A stretch of 64,000 nt of DNA, from contig CAYMEK010000012.1 in assembly GCA_964389305.1 (NCBI GenBank), positions 14,458 to 78,457 on the forward strand, in the 5' to 3' direction. Every line of letters starts with the position of its first letter. The first letter of the stretch is position 1. This document shows positions 8,205-17,863 of the stretch, piece by piece. Source of the DNA: CAYMEK01 sp964389305 (GTDB taxonomy: Bacteria; Spirochaetota; Spirochaetia; SZUA-6; DRHE01). Under the pieces are notes generated by a model. The model searched no databases, was not told the origin of the DNA, and worked only from the letters and a program-made list of their open reading frames with translations. A program made the translations under genes and the position numbers.

Positions 8205-11200
8205 ATGAACGGCAGCCGGGAAACCTTGTACGATCCTCGATACGAGCACGACGCCTGCGGTGTGGGCTTCATCGCCCAGATTAACGGTAAAAAGTCCCAC
8301 CAGATCATCCGCCAGGCGATCCAGGCTCTCCGCAACCTCGAGCACCGGGGAGCCATAGGCGGCGATCTGAAAACCGGCGATGGGGCCGGAATCCTCTTCC
8401 AGATTCCTCACCGCTTCTTCTCCCGGGTGCTGGATTTCAACTTGCCTCCCGCGGGCAGCTATGGAGTGGGTTTTCTTTTTCTACCGCAAGACAAGATAGA
8501 AGCGCAGCGGGCGCGCAACCTGGCCGAAGAGGTTCTGTCTCGGGAGGGGGCAAAGCTGCTGGGGTGGCGGCCGGTGCCGGTAGAACCGGAATGTCTCGGA
8601 GAGCAGGCCCGCGCGGAGATGCCTTCTTTCTGGCAGCTTTTCCTGACGCTGCCTGCGGCAGGAAAAGAGACGGCGGGAGAGGAGATGGAGCGACGCCTGT
8701 ATCTGATACGGAAATGCCTGGAGAACGAGGCGAGCAATGCGGGATGGGACGTGGACCGCTTCTATATTGCTTCCCTTTCCGGTGCAACCATTGTGTATAA
8801 GGGAATGTTCGTCTCCACCCAATTCGAGAGCTTCTATCCGGATCTAAAGGACCGGGACCTGACCAGCTCGATAGCGGTGTTCCATCAGCGCTACAGCACC
8901 AATACCTTCCCCTCCTGGTATCTGGCCCAGCCCTTCCGCTTCATCGCTCACAATGGCGAGATCAACACCTTACGGCGCAATGTAAACAATATGCGCGCCA
9001 GGGAGTCGAGCCTTTCCTCCGAGCTGTTCAGGAAAAATCTGGACAAGCTCAGGCCGATCGTCAATCCCACCTTGAGCGACTCGGCCATCTTCGACAATGT
9101 GCTGGAGCTGCTTACCCTGGGCGGCCGCTCGATCGAGCATTCGATCATCATGATGATCCCCGAAGCCTTCGGGACCCGCTACCACATCTCCCAGGACAAG
9201 AAGGCCTTCTATGAATACCACGCCGCGATCATGGAACCCTGGGACGGACCGGCGGCGGTCTGCTTCTGCGACGGCGTGAGGGTGGGCGCGATCCTGGATC
9301 GCAACGGCCTGCGGCCCGCCCGGTACGTCATCACCAAGAGCGGCAAGGCCATTCTGGCCTCCGAGGTGGGCGTCCTGGACATACGGCCCGAAGACGTGCT
9401 GGAAAAGGGCCGGCTGGCTCCCGGTAAGATGATCATGGTAGATACCCGGCGAGGTCGGGTCATAAAGGATCACGAAATCAAGTCAGCGATCTCCCGGCGC
9501 AAACCCTACCGCCATTGGCTGGAGCGCAACCGCATCCAGCTTGCCGGGCTCTTCGGCGTGCCCCGGCCGGCGCCCATCGACAGGGCGGGAGTCGCCCTGG
9601 CGCAGAGGGCTTTCGGCTACACCCGGGAAGACCTGCGGGCGATCATCGCTCCGATGGTAGAAAACGCACAGGAGCCGGTAGGCTCCATGGGAAACGACAC
9701 GCCGCCGGCCGTGCTCTCCAGGCGGCCCCAGCTGCTGTTCAACTATTTCAAGCAGTTGTTCGCCCAGGTGACCAATCCCCCGATAGATCCCTACAGGGAG
9801 AACCTGGTCATGTCGTTGATGAGCTTCGTGGGCAAGGAACGCAATCTGCTGGCGGAAACCCCCGAGCACTGCCATCAGCTCAAGCTCTCTCACCCGGTGC
9901 TGACCAACGACGATGTCGAGATGCTGCGTACCCAGCCGATAAAAGACTTCAAAGTGTGCACCGTGCCGATCCTCTTCGATGCTACAGGCAAGCCGGGAGC
10001 GCTGGAGCTGGCCCTGGAAGAGGTCTGCCGGGAGGTGGAAGCCAGGATCGACGAGGGCTACTCCCTGGTTATCCTCAGCGATCGGGAAATCAGCAGGGAG
10101 AGAGCCGCCATTCCTTCTCTTCTGGCTATTTCCGGCGTGCATCACTACCTGGTCCGGCGGGGCAAGCGCCATCTGAGCGGACTGGTAATCGAAACAGGCG
10201 AGGCCCGGGAAGTTCACCACTTTGCCGCCCTGGTAGCCTTTGGGGCCAGCGGCATCAATCCCTATCTGGTGTTCGAGTCCCTCGGCGATCTGCAGGAGCT
10301 GGGCTATATCACCAAGGAGCTGACGATTCAGGAAGCGATAGAGCACTACATCACCGCCGTGAAGAAAGGCTTGCTCAAGGTGATGTCCAAGATGGGCATC
10401 TCGACCATACGCAGCTACAGGGGCGCCCAGATCTTCGAGGCCGTGGGTCTGGGCCGGGAACTGATCGATCGCTATTTCACCGGCACTCCCTCTCTGATCG
10501 GCGGCATAGGCATCGAAGTCATCGAGGCGGACAGGCTGGCCGTGCACGCCGCCGCCTTCACAGATGTGGTGAAGCCGGCGTCCCCTGCGGTTTCCGCCGT
10601 CTACGGCCTGCCCTCGGGCGGGCTGTACAACCAGCGCGCGGGTTCCGAGTCCCACCTCTTCTCTCCCGAAGCGATCGCCCTGCTGCAGAAAGCCACCCGT
10701 GAGAGGGATTACCGGATCTTCAAGCAGTACAGCGGGATCGTCAACGACACGGCGCGCAACCTCTGCACGCTGCGCAGTCTTCTTCGTTTCCGCCCGGGCC
10801 AGCCGGTGCCGATCGAAGAGGTGGAGCCCGTCGAGTCCATCAGCAAGCGCTTCGTAAGCTCGGCCATGTCCTTCGGCTCGATCAGCAAGGAGGCCCACGA
10901 GACCCTGGCCCGGGCGATGAACCGGTTAGGAAGCCGCAGCAACTCGGGAGAAGGAGGGGAGGACGAATACCGTTACAAGGGGGAGGTCGAGGGGGAGAGC
11001 ATCAACAGCCGGATCAAGCAGGTGGCTTCGGCCCGCTTCGGCGTGACCTCCAGCTACCTGGTCAGCGCTGAAGAGCTGCAGATCAAGATGGCCCAGGGAG
11101 CCAAACCAGGAGAAGGAGGCCAGCTCCCCGGCCACAAGGTAGACGAGATCATCGCCCGGGTCCGACACTCGACGCCCGGAGTGATGCTGATCTCCCCCCC

Positions 11201-12767
11201 GCCGCATCACGATATCTACTCGATCGAGGACCTGGCCCAGCTTATTTTCGACCTCAAGCACGCCAATCCCCGCGCCCGGGTGTCGGTCAAGCTGGTTTCG
11301 GAAGTAGGAGTCGGCACGGTGGCCGCCGGTGTAGCCAAAGGCCGGGCGGACACGGTGCTCATAAGCGGGGCAGACGGCGGCACCGGTGCCTCGCCCATCT
11401 CGTCGATCATGCACACGGGTACGCCCTGGGAGATCGGACTGGCCGAGACCCAGGCGGTCCTGGTACGCAGCAAGCTGAGAGACCAGATCCGCGTCCAGGT
11501 GGACGGGCAGATCAAAACCGGGCGCGACGTGGTGATCGCCGCTCTGCTCGGGGCCGAGGAGTTCGGCTTTGCCACCACCGCCCTGGTGTCAATGGGCTGC
11601 GTAATGATGCGCAAGTGCCACCTCAATACCTGCCCGGTAGGGGTGGCCACCCAGGACCCGGAGCTTAGAAAGCGCTTTCGGGGCAAGCCCGAATACGTGG
11701 TGAACTTCATGCGTTTCCTCGCCCAGGAGGTTCGCGAAATCATGGCCGAGCTCGGCTTCCGCCGCTTCGAAGACATGATCGGCCGGGTGGAACATCTGGA
11801 GGCTTCCCCCGCCGCCGTCGAGAACAACAAGACACGCGGTCTCGATTTCTCCCGGCTGCTGGCCAAACCCGAGCTACCGGAAGGGGGTTCGCTGCGCTGC
11901 CTGCGACCGCCGGCCGGCTACGGACCTTGCCTGGACGACGAGTTGATCGCCTCGACCGCGGCCGCTCTGGAGCAAAAGAAGCCGGTGGAGTTGGAGCTGC
12001 CTATCCGCAACTCCAACCGCGCCGTGGGGGCTACCCTCAGTGCCGAGATCTCCAGCCGCCACGGCGTCCAGGGATTGCCACAGGACACGATCCGGGTGAA
12101 GTTCTCGGGGTCGGCGGGCCAGAGCTTCGGGGCGTTCCTGGCTCCCGGGGTGACCTTCCGGTTGGAGGGGGACGCCAACGACTACCTGGGCAAGGGCCTG
12201 TCCGGCGGGCGGATCATCGTCTATCCGCCCAAGGGCTCCGGCTTCATCCCGGAGCGCAACATCATCTCCGGCAACGTCAATCTGTTCGGCGCCACCTCCG
12301 GCGAGGTATATATAAACGGCATGGCCGGTGAGCGGTTCGCCGTACGCAACAGCGGCGCCATTGCCGTGGTGGAAGGGGTCGGGGACCACGGCTGCGAGTA
12401 CATGACCGGCGGCCGGGTGATCGTGATCGGCGAAACCGGCATCAACTTCGCCGCCGGGATGAGCGGCGGCCTGGCCTACGTTCTCGATCGCACCCAGCTA
12501 TTCGACACCCGCTGTAACCTGGAGATGGTCGACGTGGAGCCTCTGGTCGAGGAGGAGGACCGGGAGTTCCTGCGGCTGCAGCTTTCCAGGCACGTGGAGC
12601 TGACCGGCAGCCGCAACGCCATCCAGATCCTCAACATGTGGGAGGAGATGCTGCCCCTGTTCGTAAAGGTGATCCCCATCGACTACCGGGCGGCTCTGGA
12701 ACGCATAAGGGAGCGGGAGCTCAAGGAATCGGAAACCGTGAATATCACCGAGGAGGTCTACGCCTGA
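8205..12767 (+). CDS. gltB: Glutamate synthase large (alpha) subunit
   Basis: 1520 residues, normal for bacterial NADPH-GOGAT alpha. It takes the amide of glutamine and 2-oxoglutarate to make two glutamates. The N-terminal class II glutamine amidotransferase has the catalytic Cys18 in HDACGVGF, which implies removal of a 17-residue propeptide. The central FMN/synthase region includes GEGGEDEYRYKGE and GADGGTGASP. The 3Fe-4S cysteines are in CVMMRKCHLNTCPVG, and the C-terminal beta-helix region has SGEVYINGMAGERFAVRNSG. gltD begins on the stop codon (one-base overlap), so the two subunits are translationally coupled. Functionally it pairs with the glnA product. Confidence 0.97.
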   Translation: MNGSRETLYDPRYEHDACGVGFIAQINGKKSHQIIRQAIQALRNLEHRGAIGGDLKTGDGAGILFQIPHRFFSRVLDFNLPPAGSYGVGFLFLPQDKIEAQRARNLAEEVLSREGAKLLGWRPVPVEPECLGEQARAEMPSFWQLFLTLPAAGKETAGEEMERRLYLIRKCLENEASNAGWDVDRFYIASLSGATIVYKGMFVSTQFESFYPDLKDRDLTSSIAVFHQRYSTNTFPSWYLAQPFRFIAHNGEINTLRRNVNNMRARESSLSSELFRKNLDKLRPIVNPTLSDSAIFDNVLELLTLGGRSIEHSIIMMIPEAFGTRYHISQDKKAFYEYHAAIMEPWDGPAAVCFCDGVRVGAILDRNGLRPARYVITKSGKAILASEVGVLDIRPEDVLEKGRLAPGKMIMVDTRRGRVIKDHEIKSAISRRKPYRHWLERNRIQLAGLFGVPRPAPIDRAGVALAQRAFGYTREDLRAIIAPMVENAQEPVGSMGNDTPPAVLSRRPQLLFNYFKQLFAQVTNPPIDPYRENLVMSLMSFVGKERNLLAETPEHCHQLKLSHPVLTNDDVEMLRTQPIKDFKVCTVPILFDATGKPGALELALEEVCREVEARIDEGYSLVILSDREISRERAAIPSLLAISGVHHYLVRRGKRHLSGLVIETGEAREVHHFAALVAFGASGINPYLVFESLGDLQELGYITKELTIQEAIEHYITAVKKGLLKVMSKMGISTIRSYRGAQIFEAVGLGRELIDRYFTGTPSLIGGIGIEVIEADRLAVHAAAFTDVVKPASPAVSAVYGLPSGGLYNQRAGSESHLFSPEAIALLQKATRERDYRIFKQYSGIVNDTARNLCTLRSLLRFRPGQPVPIEEVEPVESISKRFVSSAMSFGSISKEAHETLARAMNRLGSRSNSGEGGEDEYRYKGEVEGESINSRIKQVASARFGVTSSYLVSAEELQIKMAQGAKPGEGGQLPGHKVDEIIARVRHSTPGVMLISPPPHHDIYSIEDLAQLIFDLKHANPRARVSVKLVSEVGVGTVAAGVAKGRADTVLISGADGGTGASPISSIMHTGTPWEIGLAETQAVLVRSKLRDQIRVQVDGQIKTGRDVVIAALLGAEEFGFATTALVSMGCVMMRKCHLNTCPVGVATQDPELRKRFRGKPEYVVNFMRFLAQEVREIMAELGFRRFEDMIGRVEHLEASPAAVENNKTRGLDFSRLLAKPELPEGGSLRCLRPPAGYGPCLDDELIASTAAALEQKKPVELELPIRNSNRAVGATLSAEISSRHGVQGLPQDTIRVKFSGSAGQSFGAFLAPGVTFRLEGDANDYLGKGLSGGRIIVYPPKGSGFIPERNIISGNVNLFGATSGEVYINGMAGERFAVRNSGAIAVVEGVGDHGCEYMTGGRVIVIGETGINFAAGMSGGLAYVLDRTQLFDTRCNLEMVDVEPLVEEEDREFLRLQLSRHVELTGSRNAIQILNMWEEMLPLFVKVIPIDYRAALERIRERELKESETVNITEEVYA

Positions 12768-14239
12768 TGGGTAAGCCTACGGGATTTCTGGAATACGACC
12801 GGCTGCACCACCGCTACCGCCCGACACAGGAACGCGTCTGCGACTATCGCGAGGTGAGCCTGCCGGCCGCCGAGGAGGAGCTGGGTCGCGAGGGAGCCCG
12901 CTGCATGGACTGCGGCACTCCCTTCTGCCACTCCCTCGGCTGCCCCCTGGGCAACCTGATTCCGGAGTGGAACGACGCGGTATACAAAGGGCGCTGGTAC
13001 GAGGCCTGGCGGCGGCTCGATCTGACCAACAACTTCCCCGAGATCACCGGCAGGGTGTGCCCCGCTCTCTGCGAGACCTCCTGCACCCTGGCCATCAACC
13101 GGAGCCCGGTGGCCATCAAGGATATCGAGCGGGCGGTCATCGAAAAAGCCTTCCGGGAAGGCTGGGTCCAGCCGCTTCCGCCTGCAAGGGGAAGCGGGCG
13201 GAGGGCGGCGGTGATCGGCTCCGGCCCCGCCGGGCTGGCCGCTGCCCAGAACCTGCGCCGGCTCGGACACCAGGTCAGCCTGTTCGAAAAGTCGGACCGC
13301 ATCGGCGGGATCCTGCGCTATGGGATTCCCGACTTCAAGCTGGAGAAGTGGATACTGGACCGCCGGCTCAGCCAGATGGCCGCCGAGGGCGTCGAGTTCG
13401 AGACCGACGTGGTGATCGGTGAGGACCTCTCCGTGCGCTATCTGCAGCGTAAGTACGACGCTATTCTGCTGGCCGTTGGAGCCGGCAAACCCAGAGATAT
13501 ACCCGTAGCGGGCAGGGGCTACGAGGGCATTCACTTCGCCATAGAGTACCTGACCCAGTCAAACAAGGTCGTAGCCGGCATCCTGACCAGAGAGCAGGCC
13601 GTCAACGCTACCGGCAAACGGGTCCTGGTGATCGGAGGCGGCGATACCGGGGCTGACTGCGTAGGCACCGCCATTCGCCAGGGAGCTCGCTCCGTGACCC
13701 AGGTGGAAATCCTGCCGCAGCCGCAGGAATGGCAGGAGCCCTGGAACCCGCAGTGGCCTTTCTGGCCGAATATCCTGCGTACCTCTTCCTCCCACGAAGA
13801 GGGCTGCAGGCGCCTGTGGTCGATCAACACACTGCAGTTCACCGGAGGCTACGATCCCTGGGTGCAGAAAGCGCATCTGTGCAAGGTGGAGTGGAAACCC
13901 GTTGCGGCCAAGGACCTCGCCTCAAGGCAAGCGGGTTCATCCACTCCCGCCCCTCGCCTTCAGCCCGTCGACATTCCGGGAAGTGAGTTCGAGCTGGACG
14001 TCGACCTGGTGTTGCTGGCCATGGGCTTCGTCCATGCGGAGCACGGCCGCCTGCTCGAGGATCTCGGGGTCAATCTGGACGGCAAGGGCAATATCGCCGT
14101 AGACGATCAATACCGCACCTCGGTGCCGGGGATCTTTGCCGCCGGTGACTGCCACAGCGGAGCCTCCCTGGTGGTGCGGGCAATCGATCACGGCCGCCGG
14201 GCCGCCGCGGCCGTAGACGAGTATCTACACGGGCTGTAG
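12767..14239 (+). CDS. gltD: Glutamate synthase small (beta) subunit
   Basis: 490 residues. It passes electrons from NAD(P)H through FAD and 4Fe-4S centres to GltB. The N-terminal cysteine region is CMDCGTPFCHSLGCPLGNLIPEWND with a second set CPALCETSC. The FAD site is GSGPAGLAAAQ, the pyridine-nucleotide site GGGDTGADCVGTA, and the C-terminal flavin motif GIFAAGDCHSG. The start at 12767 overlaps the gltB stop (TGATG) and has GGAGG about 10 bases upstream. An in-frame extension to 12638 lies wholly inside gltB and is rejected. Confidence 0.96.
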   Translation: MGKPTGFLEYDRLHHRYRPTQERVCDYREVSLPAAEEELGREGARCMDCGTPFCHSLGCPLGNLIPEWNDAVYKGRWYEAWRRLDLTNNFPEITGRVCPALCETSCTLAINRSPVAIKDIERAVIEKAFREGWVQPLPPARGSGRRAAVIGSGPAGLAAAQNLRRLGHQVSLFEKSDRIGGILRYGIPDFKLEKWILDRRLSQMAAEGVEFETDVVIGEDLSVRYLQRKYDAILLAVGAGKPRDIPVAGRGYEGIHFAIEYLTQSNKVVAGILTREQAVNATGKRVLVIGGGDTGADCVGTAIRQGARSVTQVEILPQPQEWQEPWNPQWPFWPNILRTSSSHEEGCRRLWSINTLQFTGGYDPWVQKAHLCKVEWKPVAAKDLASRQAGSSTPAPRLQPVDIPGSEFELDVDLVLLAMGFVHAEHGRLLEDLGVNLDGKGNIAVDDQYRTSVPGIFAAGDCHSGASLVVRAIDHGRRAAAAVDEYLHGL

Positions 14240-14524
14240 GCTCAGGGCCAGGCGTTCCTCTTGGCCGCTCGTTTCGCCAAATCATGGGGGCTGATGCGCA
14301 GCACCGTGTAGGCGAGCACTTCGACACTTCCCCCGAAGCTAACAGGACTCGCCGCGTATTTTTAGCGCTGACAAAGGGTGACAGTCGGTGACAGCACTGT
14401 CAGCGCACAGTTGGAGAGCTTGCCGGACAAGCCCTTGAACCGTCAACCGAATGCGGCGGAGATAGAAGACGGCGATACGAATATCTCACCCATGTCGACG
14501 CTCCAGCAGGGCATTTCTTCTATC
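14240..14524. other. Intergenic stretch with a dyad-symmetric element
   Basis: No gene is supported in this 285-bp stretch. It contains an inverted repeat, GCGCTGACA (14365-14373) with TGTCAGCGC (14398-14406). The loop holds two copies of GGTGACAG. No T-run follows on either strand, so it is not a simple intrinsic terminator. The promoter and operator array of the next gene begin at 14525. Confidence 0.5.
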
Positions 14525-14553
14525 TTGACATATCAATTTAACTGTGTTATATT
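14525..14553 (+). promoter_or_regulatory. Sigma-70 promoter of the tandem-flavodoxin gene
   Basis: Perfect TTGACA (14525-14530), 17-bp spacer, TATATT (14548-14553). Strong match, 43 bp before the chosen ATG. Confidence 0.75.
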
Positions 14554-14577
14554 AACAATGTTATATTAACAACGTTA
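14539..14577. promoter_or_regulatory. Three tandem operator candidates, TAAC-N3-GTTA
   Basis: TAACTGTGTTA (14539-14549), TAACAATGTTA (14553-14563) and TAACAACGTTA (14567-14577) start exactly 14 bp apart. The first and second cover the -10 box and the third lies over the expected transcript start. This is a classic repressor layout. No TetR- or MarR-type gene is adjacent, so the repressor is unknown. Confidence 0.6.
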
Positions 14578-14595
14578 TTATTGGAGGAAGAACAG

Positions 14596-15975
14596 ATGAA
14601 GATTGTAGTCCTAAACGGAAGTCCGAAAGGTCCGGTCAGCGTCACCATGCAGTATGTCAGCTACATCGCCAAGCGATTTCCTGAGCATAAGCTGAAGGTT
14701 TTCCACGTCGCCCAGAAAATCAACATTCTGGAGAAGGATCCGGCACGATTCGAGCAGGTCATCGAGGAAATTCGAAGCGCCGAGGGTATATTGTGGGCCT
14801 TTCCCCTTTACATCTTGTTGGTCAGCTCTCAGTATAAACGCTTTATCGAGCTGATCTGGGAGCGGGATGCCGCTGGAAAATTTGCAGGTCGATATGCCGC
14901 CGCTCTATCTACCTCCATTAACTTCTACGATAACATGGCCCATTCCTACATCCGCGGAATCAGCGATGATCTGGGCCTGAAGTATCTCGGCTTCTACTCC
15001 GCTAACATGCACGATTTGATGCGAAAGCCGGAACGGGAACGTCTGGAGCTGTTCGCCCGGGCTTTTTTTCAAGGAATCGAAAAACAGAGTTCGCCGCAGC
15101 GCATGTACGCGCCGCTTCGCTATGGGCCGATCGGCCTGCCGCTGAAATCCCCGAAACGGCGAGTCCCAGCCACGGGTAAAAAGGTAGTCGTTCTTACGGA
15201 CGCCAAGCCAAATCAGCATAACCTCGTGGCCATGGTCGAGCGATTCATCGAGAGCCTGGAAGACGAAGTCGAGGTATTCAATCTCTATGATCTGGACATC
15301 AAAGGGGGCTGTATGGGTTGCCTGCGCTGCGGATTCGACAACCATTGCGCCTATTCCGGTAAGGATGGATTCACGGAGTTCTACAATACAACGCTGAAGC
15401 AGGCTGACGTGATCGTGTTTGCCGGTACGATCATCGACCGTCAGCTTTCCTGGAAGTGGCGCCAGTTCTTCGACAGGAGTTTCTTCAACTGCCACACACC
15501 CTCCCTGGTAGATAAACAGATGGCCTTTTTGATCAGCGGTCCCCTCAGCCAGCTCCCCGAGCTCCGCCAGATCTATGAAGCTTGGGTGGAAATCCAGCGC
15601 TCCCACCTGGTAGGTTTCGTCTCCGACGAGCGCAACGGCGGCTCCGGGATTGAAGATTGCCTCGACTCCCTCGCCGACGGGCTCATCCGGCAGGCCTGCA
15701 GCGGGTATATCCAGCCCCGCACTTTTCTCGGCATCGCCGGGATGAAGCTTTTTCGCGACGATATCTGGGGAGGACTGCGGATCATATTCCGCGCCGATCA
15801 CGAGGCTTACAAAAAAATGGGTGTGTACGATTTCCCCCAGAAACGGATCGGAAGGCGGATATTTGTCCTTCTGGGTTGGCTTATCACCGGACTTCCCTGG
15901 ATTCGGAAGCGCTTTCCCGCAATGATCAAGCAGCGAATGATTCAGCCTTATCGCAAGATTCTGGACAGCGTCTAG
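14596..15975 (+). CDS. Tandem flavodoxin-like NAD(P)H:FMN oxidoreductase
   Basis: 459 residues with two flavodoxin-like halves. The first begins MKIVVLNGSPKG, the phosphate-binding loop of NADPH-dependent FMN reductases, followed by a typical LWAFPLYILLVSSQ strand-loop. The second starts near residue 195 with KKVVVLTDAKPNQHN and contains CMGCLRCGFDNHCAY, a cysteine pattern of iron-sulfur flavoprotein-like reductases, then DVIVFAGTIIDRQLSW. A hydrophobic segment near the C terminus (GRRIFVLLGWLITGLPWI) could touch the membrane. Members reduce quinones, nitroaromatics or flavins; the substrate is not evident. ATG 14596 is chosen because GGAGGA lies just upstream; an in-frame TTG at 14581 would place that site inside the gene. 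The three-operator array suggests tight, inducer-dependent expression. Confidence 0.75.
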   Translation: MKIVVLNGSPKGPVSVTMQYVSYIAKRFPEHKLKVFHVAQKINILEKDPARFEQVIEEIRSAEGILWAFPLYILLVSSQYKRFIELIWERDAAGKFAGRYAAALSTSINFYDNMAHSYIRGISDDLGLKYLGFYSANMHDLMRKPERERLELFARAFFQGIEKQSSPQRMYAPLRYGPIGLPLKSPKRRVPATGKKVVVLTDAKPNQHNLVAMVERFIESLEDEVEVFNLYDLDIKGGCMGCLRCGFDNHCAYSGKDGFTEFYNTTLKQADVIVFAGTIIDRQLSWKWRQFFDRSFFNCHTPSLVDKQMAFLISGPLSQLPELRQIYEAWVEIQRSHLVGFVSDERNGGSGIEDCLDSLADGLIRQACSGYIQPRTFLGIAGMKLFRDDIWGGLRIIFRADHEAYKKMGVYDFPQKRIGRRIFVLLGWLITGLPWIRKRFPAMIKQRMIQPYRKILDSV

Positions 15976-16028
15976 CTTCTGGACGCGAGTAATGGATACT
16001 ATCTTTACTACCATCAGTGTTTCCGGGG

Positions 16029-16034
16029 TATAAT
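16029..16034 (+). promoter_or_regulatory. Possible -10 box of the YesM-like kinase gene
   Basis: Perfect TATAAT about 50 bp upstream of the kinase start; no good -35 at standard spacing. Confidence 0.3.
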
Positions 16035-16082
16035 CATCAGGTCGGATAGGAATACGGGAGCATCTATCGGGCCGGCGTTTAA

Positions 16083-17855
16083 ATGAATCGTACCAAGACG
16101 AACCTGTTCCTGAAATACCTTGCCATTGTTCTGATCCCCATGTTCGTGTTGCTGGTCATGGGAACGATTTCCATCATCATCAACCAACGCTACGCGGTAC
16201 GCCAGATCCAAAAGGCCAATCTCATGACCCTGGAACAGATCAAGAACAGCGTCGACCTGACCTTCGAAGAGCTGGATTCGCTGCAGCTGATCTTCAGCAC
16301 CTCCTCCGAGTTCCTGATGTCGCTCAACCGCATCATGGTCTCCGAGTCATTGACCTTCGAGCAGTCCAAAGTACTCTCGGCGATCCAGGATTTCGTCAAT
16401 GTCTCGGCGTATTCGCGGCCTTACGTGGAATCGATCTATGTCTACATCGAGAACAGCGAACGGCGGGTCCTGACCACCACGCAAGGGATCGTAGCTCTGG
16501 ATTCCTTCTATGATACCGCCTGGTACGACAGTTTTCTGAGCCAGACCCGCAGCGACGGCTTCTGGACCGAGGCCCGGGTGCTGAAGCACTTTCCTGCGGT
16601 GGAAAAGGGACGGCAGATCATCTCGATATTCAGGAGAGTGTATCCCTTAACAGGCGTGCATGTGCCCGGCGTAGTAGTCTTGAACATCTACGCCGACTAC
16701 CTGCAGATATTTCTCGACCAGCTAAAAAACTCTCCGGACCAGAAAATCGTGGTTTTGGACGACACGGGAAATGTGGTGTTCGGGGATTTCTCCGACTATC
16801 GGCCGGGCATGCTGGCCGACGTGGCGGACAGCCAGGGCCAGCGGACGGTCCCGGTTGAAGGGGATCAGCAGGTGATGAGCTGGCTCGTTTCACCCAAGTA
16901 CGGGTGGACCTACCTCTCGTTCATCCCCCGGGAGAGGTTGTACGACGTCAGCAATCTGCTGCGCAATATCAACATCGCCGTCGTCTGTCTGTCCGCTTTG
17001 GTTGGCATCGTCATCGCCTTCTTCGTTTCGAGGTGGAGCTTCCGTCACATAGAAGGCGTTCTCGACATCGCCGAAGCGGCGGACAAGGGCGGACCGCTGC
17101 CGCCGCTGCCGGTCAAAGCCGACCGGGGGTTCGATCATATCACCTACAGCATCCTGCGCACGTTTCTCGAGTACAAATATCTGAAAGTTCAACTATCGGA
17201 GCGCCAGTACCGGCAGAAAACCCTCGAGCTGCTCGCTCTGCAGTCGCAGATGAATCCTCACTTCCTGTTCAACACCCTGGAGACGATCAACTGGAAGGTC
17301 ATCAAGATGACAAAACGGCCGAACCAGATAAACCATATGATCCAGGGTCTTTCCAACATCCTGAACTATGCCCTCCAATCCCCGTTCAAGCTCGAGTTCC
17401 TGGCTAACGAATTGAAGTACGCACGGGACTATCTGGATATTCAGAAGATTCGCTATAAGAACAAGTTCTCCGTGCTGTGGCGCTGCGCACCGGGACTAGA
17501 AGAGCGGAAGGTAATCAGGTTCCTCCTGCAGCCCCTGATCGAGAATGCGATCTACCACGGCATCAAGGAGACCGAAGGGCGGAAGACCATTACCATCACC
17601 ATCGATGAATGGGACGGCCGCCTGAGGTTTGTGGTCAAGGACGACGGGCTGGGCATCGAGCCGCAGCGCCTGCGGGAGATCGAGGAACGCCTTGGCGAGG
17701 GAGATGCCCTCTCCGAAGCTTCCGATGGGGACATCGGTCTGTACAATGTGAACAAGCGCATCAAGCTGGCCTTCGGACGGGAGTATGGGCTGCGCATAGA
17801 CAGCGTGCGCGGCCGCGGTACGACCGTTACCGTACAAATTCCCTCCCAATCCTGA
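16083..17855 (+). CDS. YesM-like membrane sensor histidine kinase
   Basis: 590 residues. There is a first transmembrane helix at about 13-33, an extracytoplasmic sensor region of about 250 residues (probably Cache/dCache type), and a second helix at about 300-322 (NIAVVCLSALVGIVIAFFV). A short linker follows, then a LytS/YesM-type His_kinase domain with the phospho-acceptor in QMNPHFLFNTLETINW (His393). The ATPase domain has IENAIYHGIKE and the G box DDGLGIEP. Such kinases sense sugars or a sugar-binding protein and phosphorylate AraC-type regulators. The matching regulator is the neighbouring gene, but it is convergent (stop codons 8 bp apart) rather than in one operon. The binding-protein and permease genes that follow are the likely target. 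Confidence 0.9.
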   Translation: MNRTKTNLFLKYLAIVLIPMFVLLVMGTISIIINQRYAVRQIQKANLMTLEQIKNSVDLTFEELDSLQLIFSTSSEFLMSLNRIMVSESLTFEQSKVLSAIQDFVNVSAYSRPYVESIYVYIENSERRVLTTTQGIVALDSFYDTAWYDSFLSQTRSDGFWTEARVLKHFPAVEKGRQIISIFRRVYPLTGVHVPGVVVLNIYADYLQIFLDQLKNSPDQKIVVLDDTGNVVFGDFSDYRPGMLADVADSQGQRTVPVEGDQQVMSWLVSPKYGWTYLSFIPRERLYDVSNLLRNINIAVVCLSALVGIVIAFFVSRWSFRHIEGVLDIAEAADKGGPLPPLPVKADRGFDHITYSILRTFLEYKYLKVQLSERQYRQKTLELLALQSQMNPHFLFNTLETINWKVIKMTKRPNQINHMIQGLSNILNYALQSPFKLEFLANELKYARDYLDIQKIRYKNKFSVLWRCAPGLEERKVIRFLLQPLIENAIYHGIKETEGRKTITITIDEWDGRLRFVVKDDGLGIEPQRLREIEERLGEGDALSEASDGDIGLYNVNKRIKLAFGREYGLRIDSVRGRGTTVTVQIPSQS

Positions 17856-17863
17856 AGTCCGGG

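Noticed and set aside
9483..10898. 471-residue minus-strand open frame inside gltB
   Set aside because: Lies wholly opposite the conserved GltB frame and shows no domain.
14365..14406. Intrinsic terminator of gltD
   Set aside because: The stem is good, but no T-run follows on either strand.
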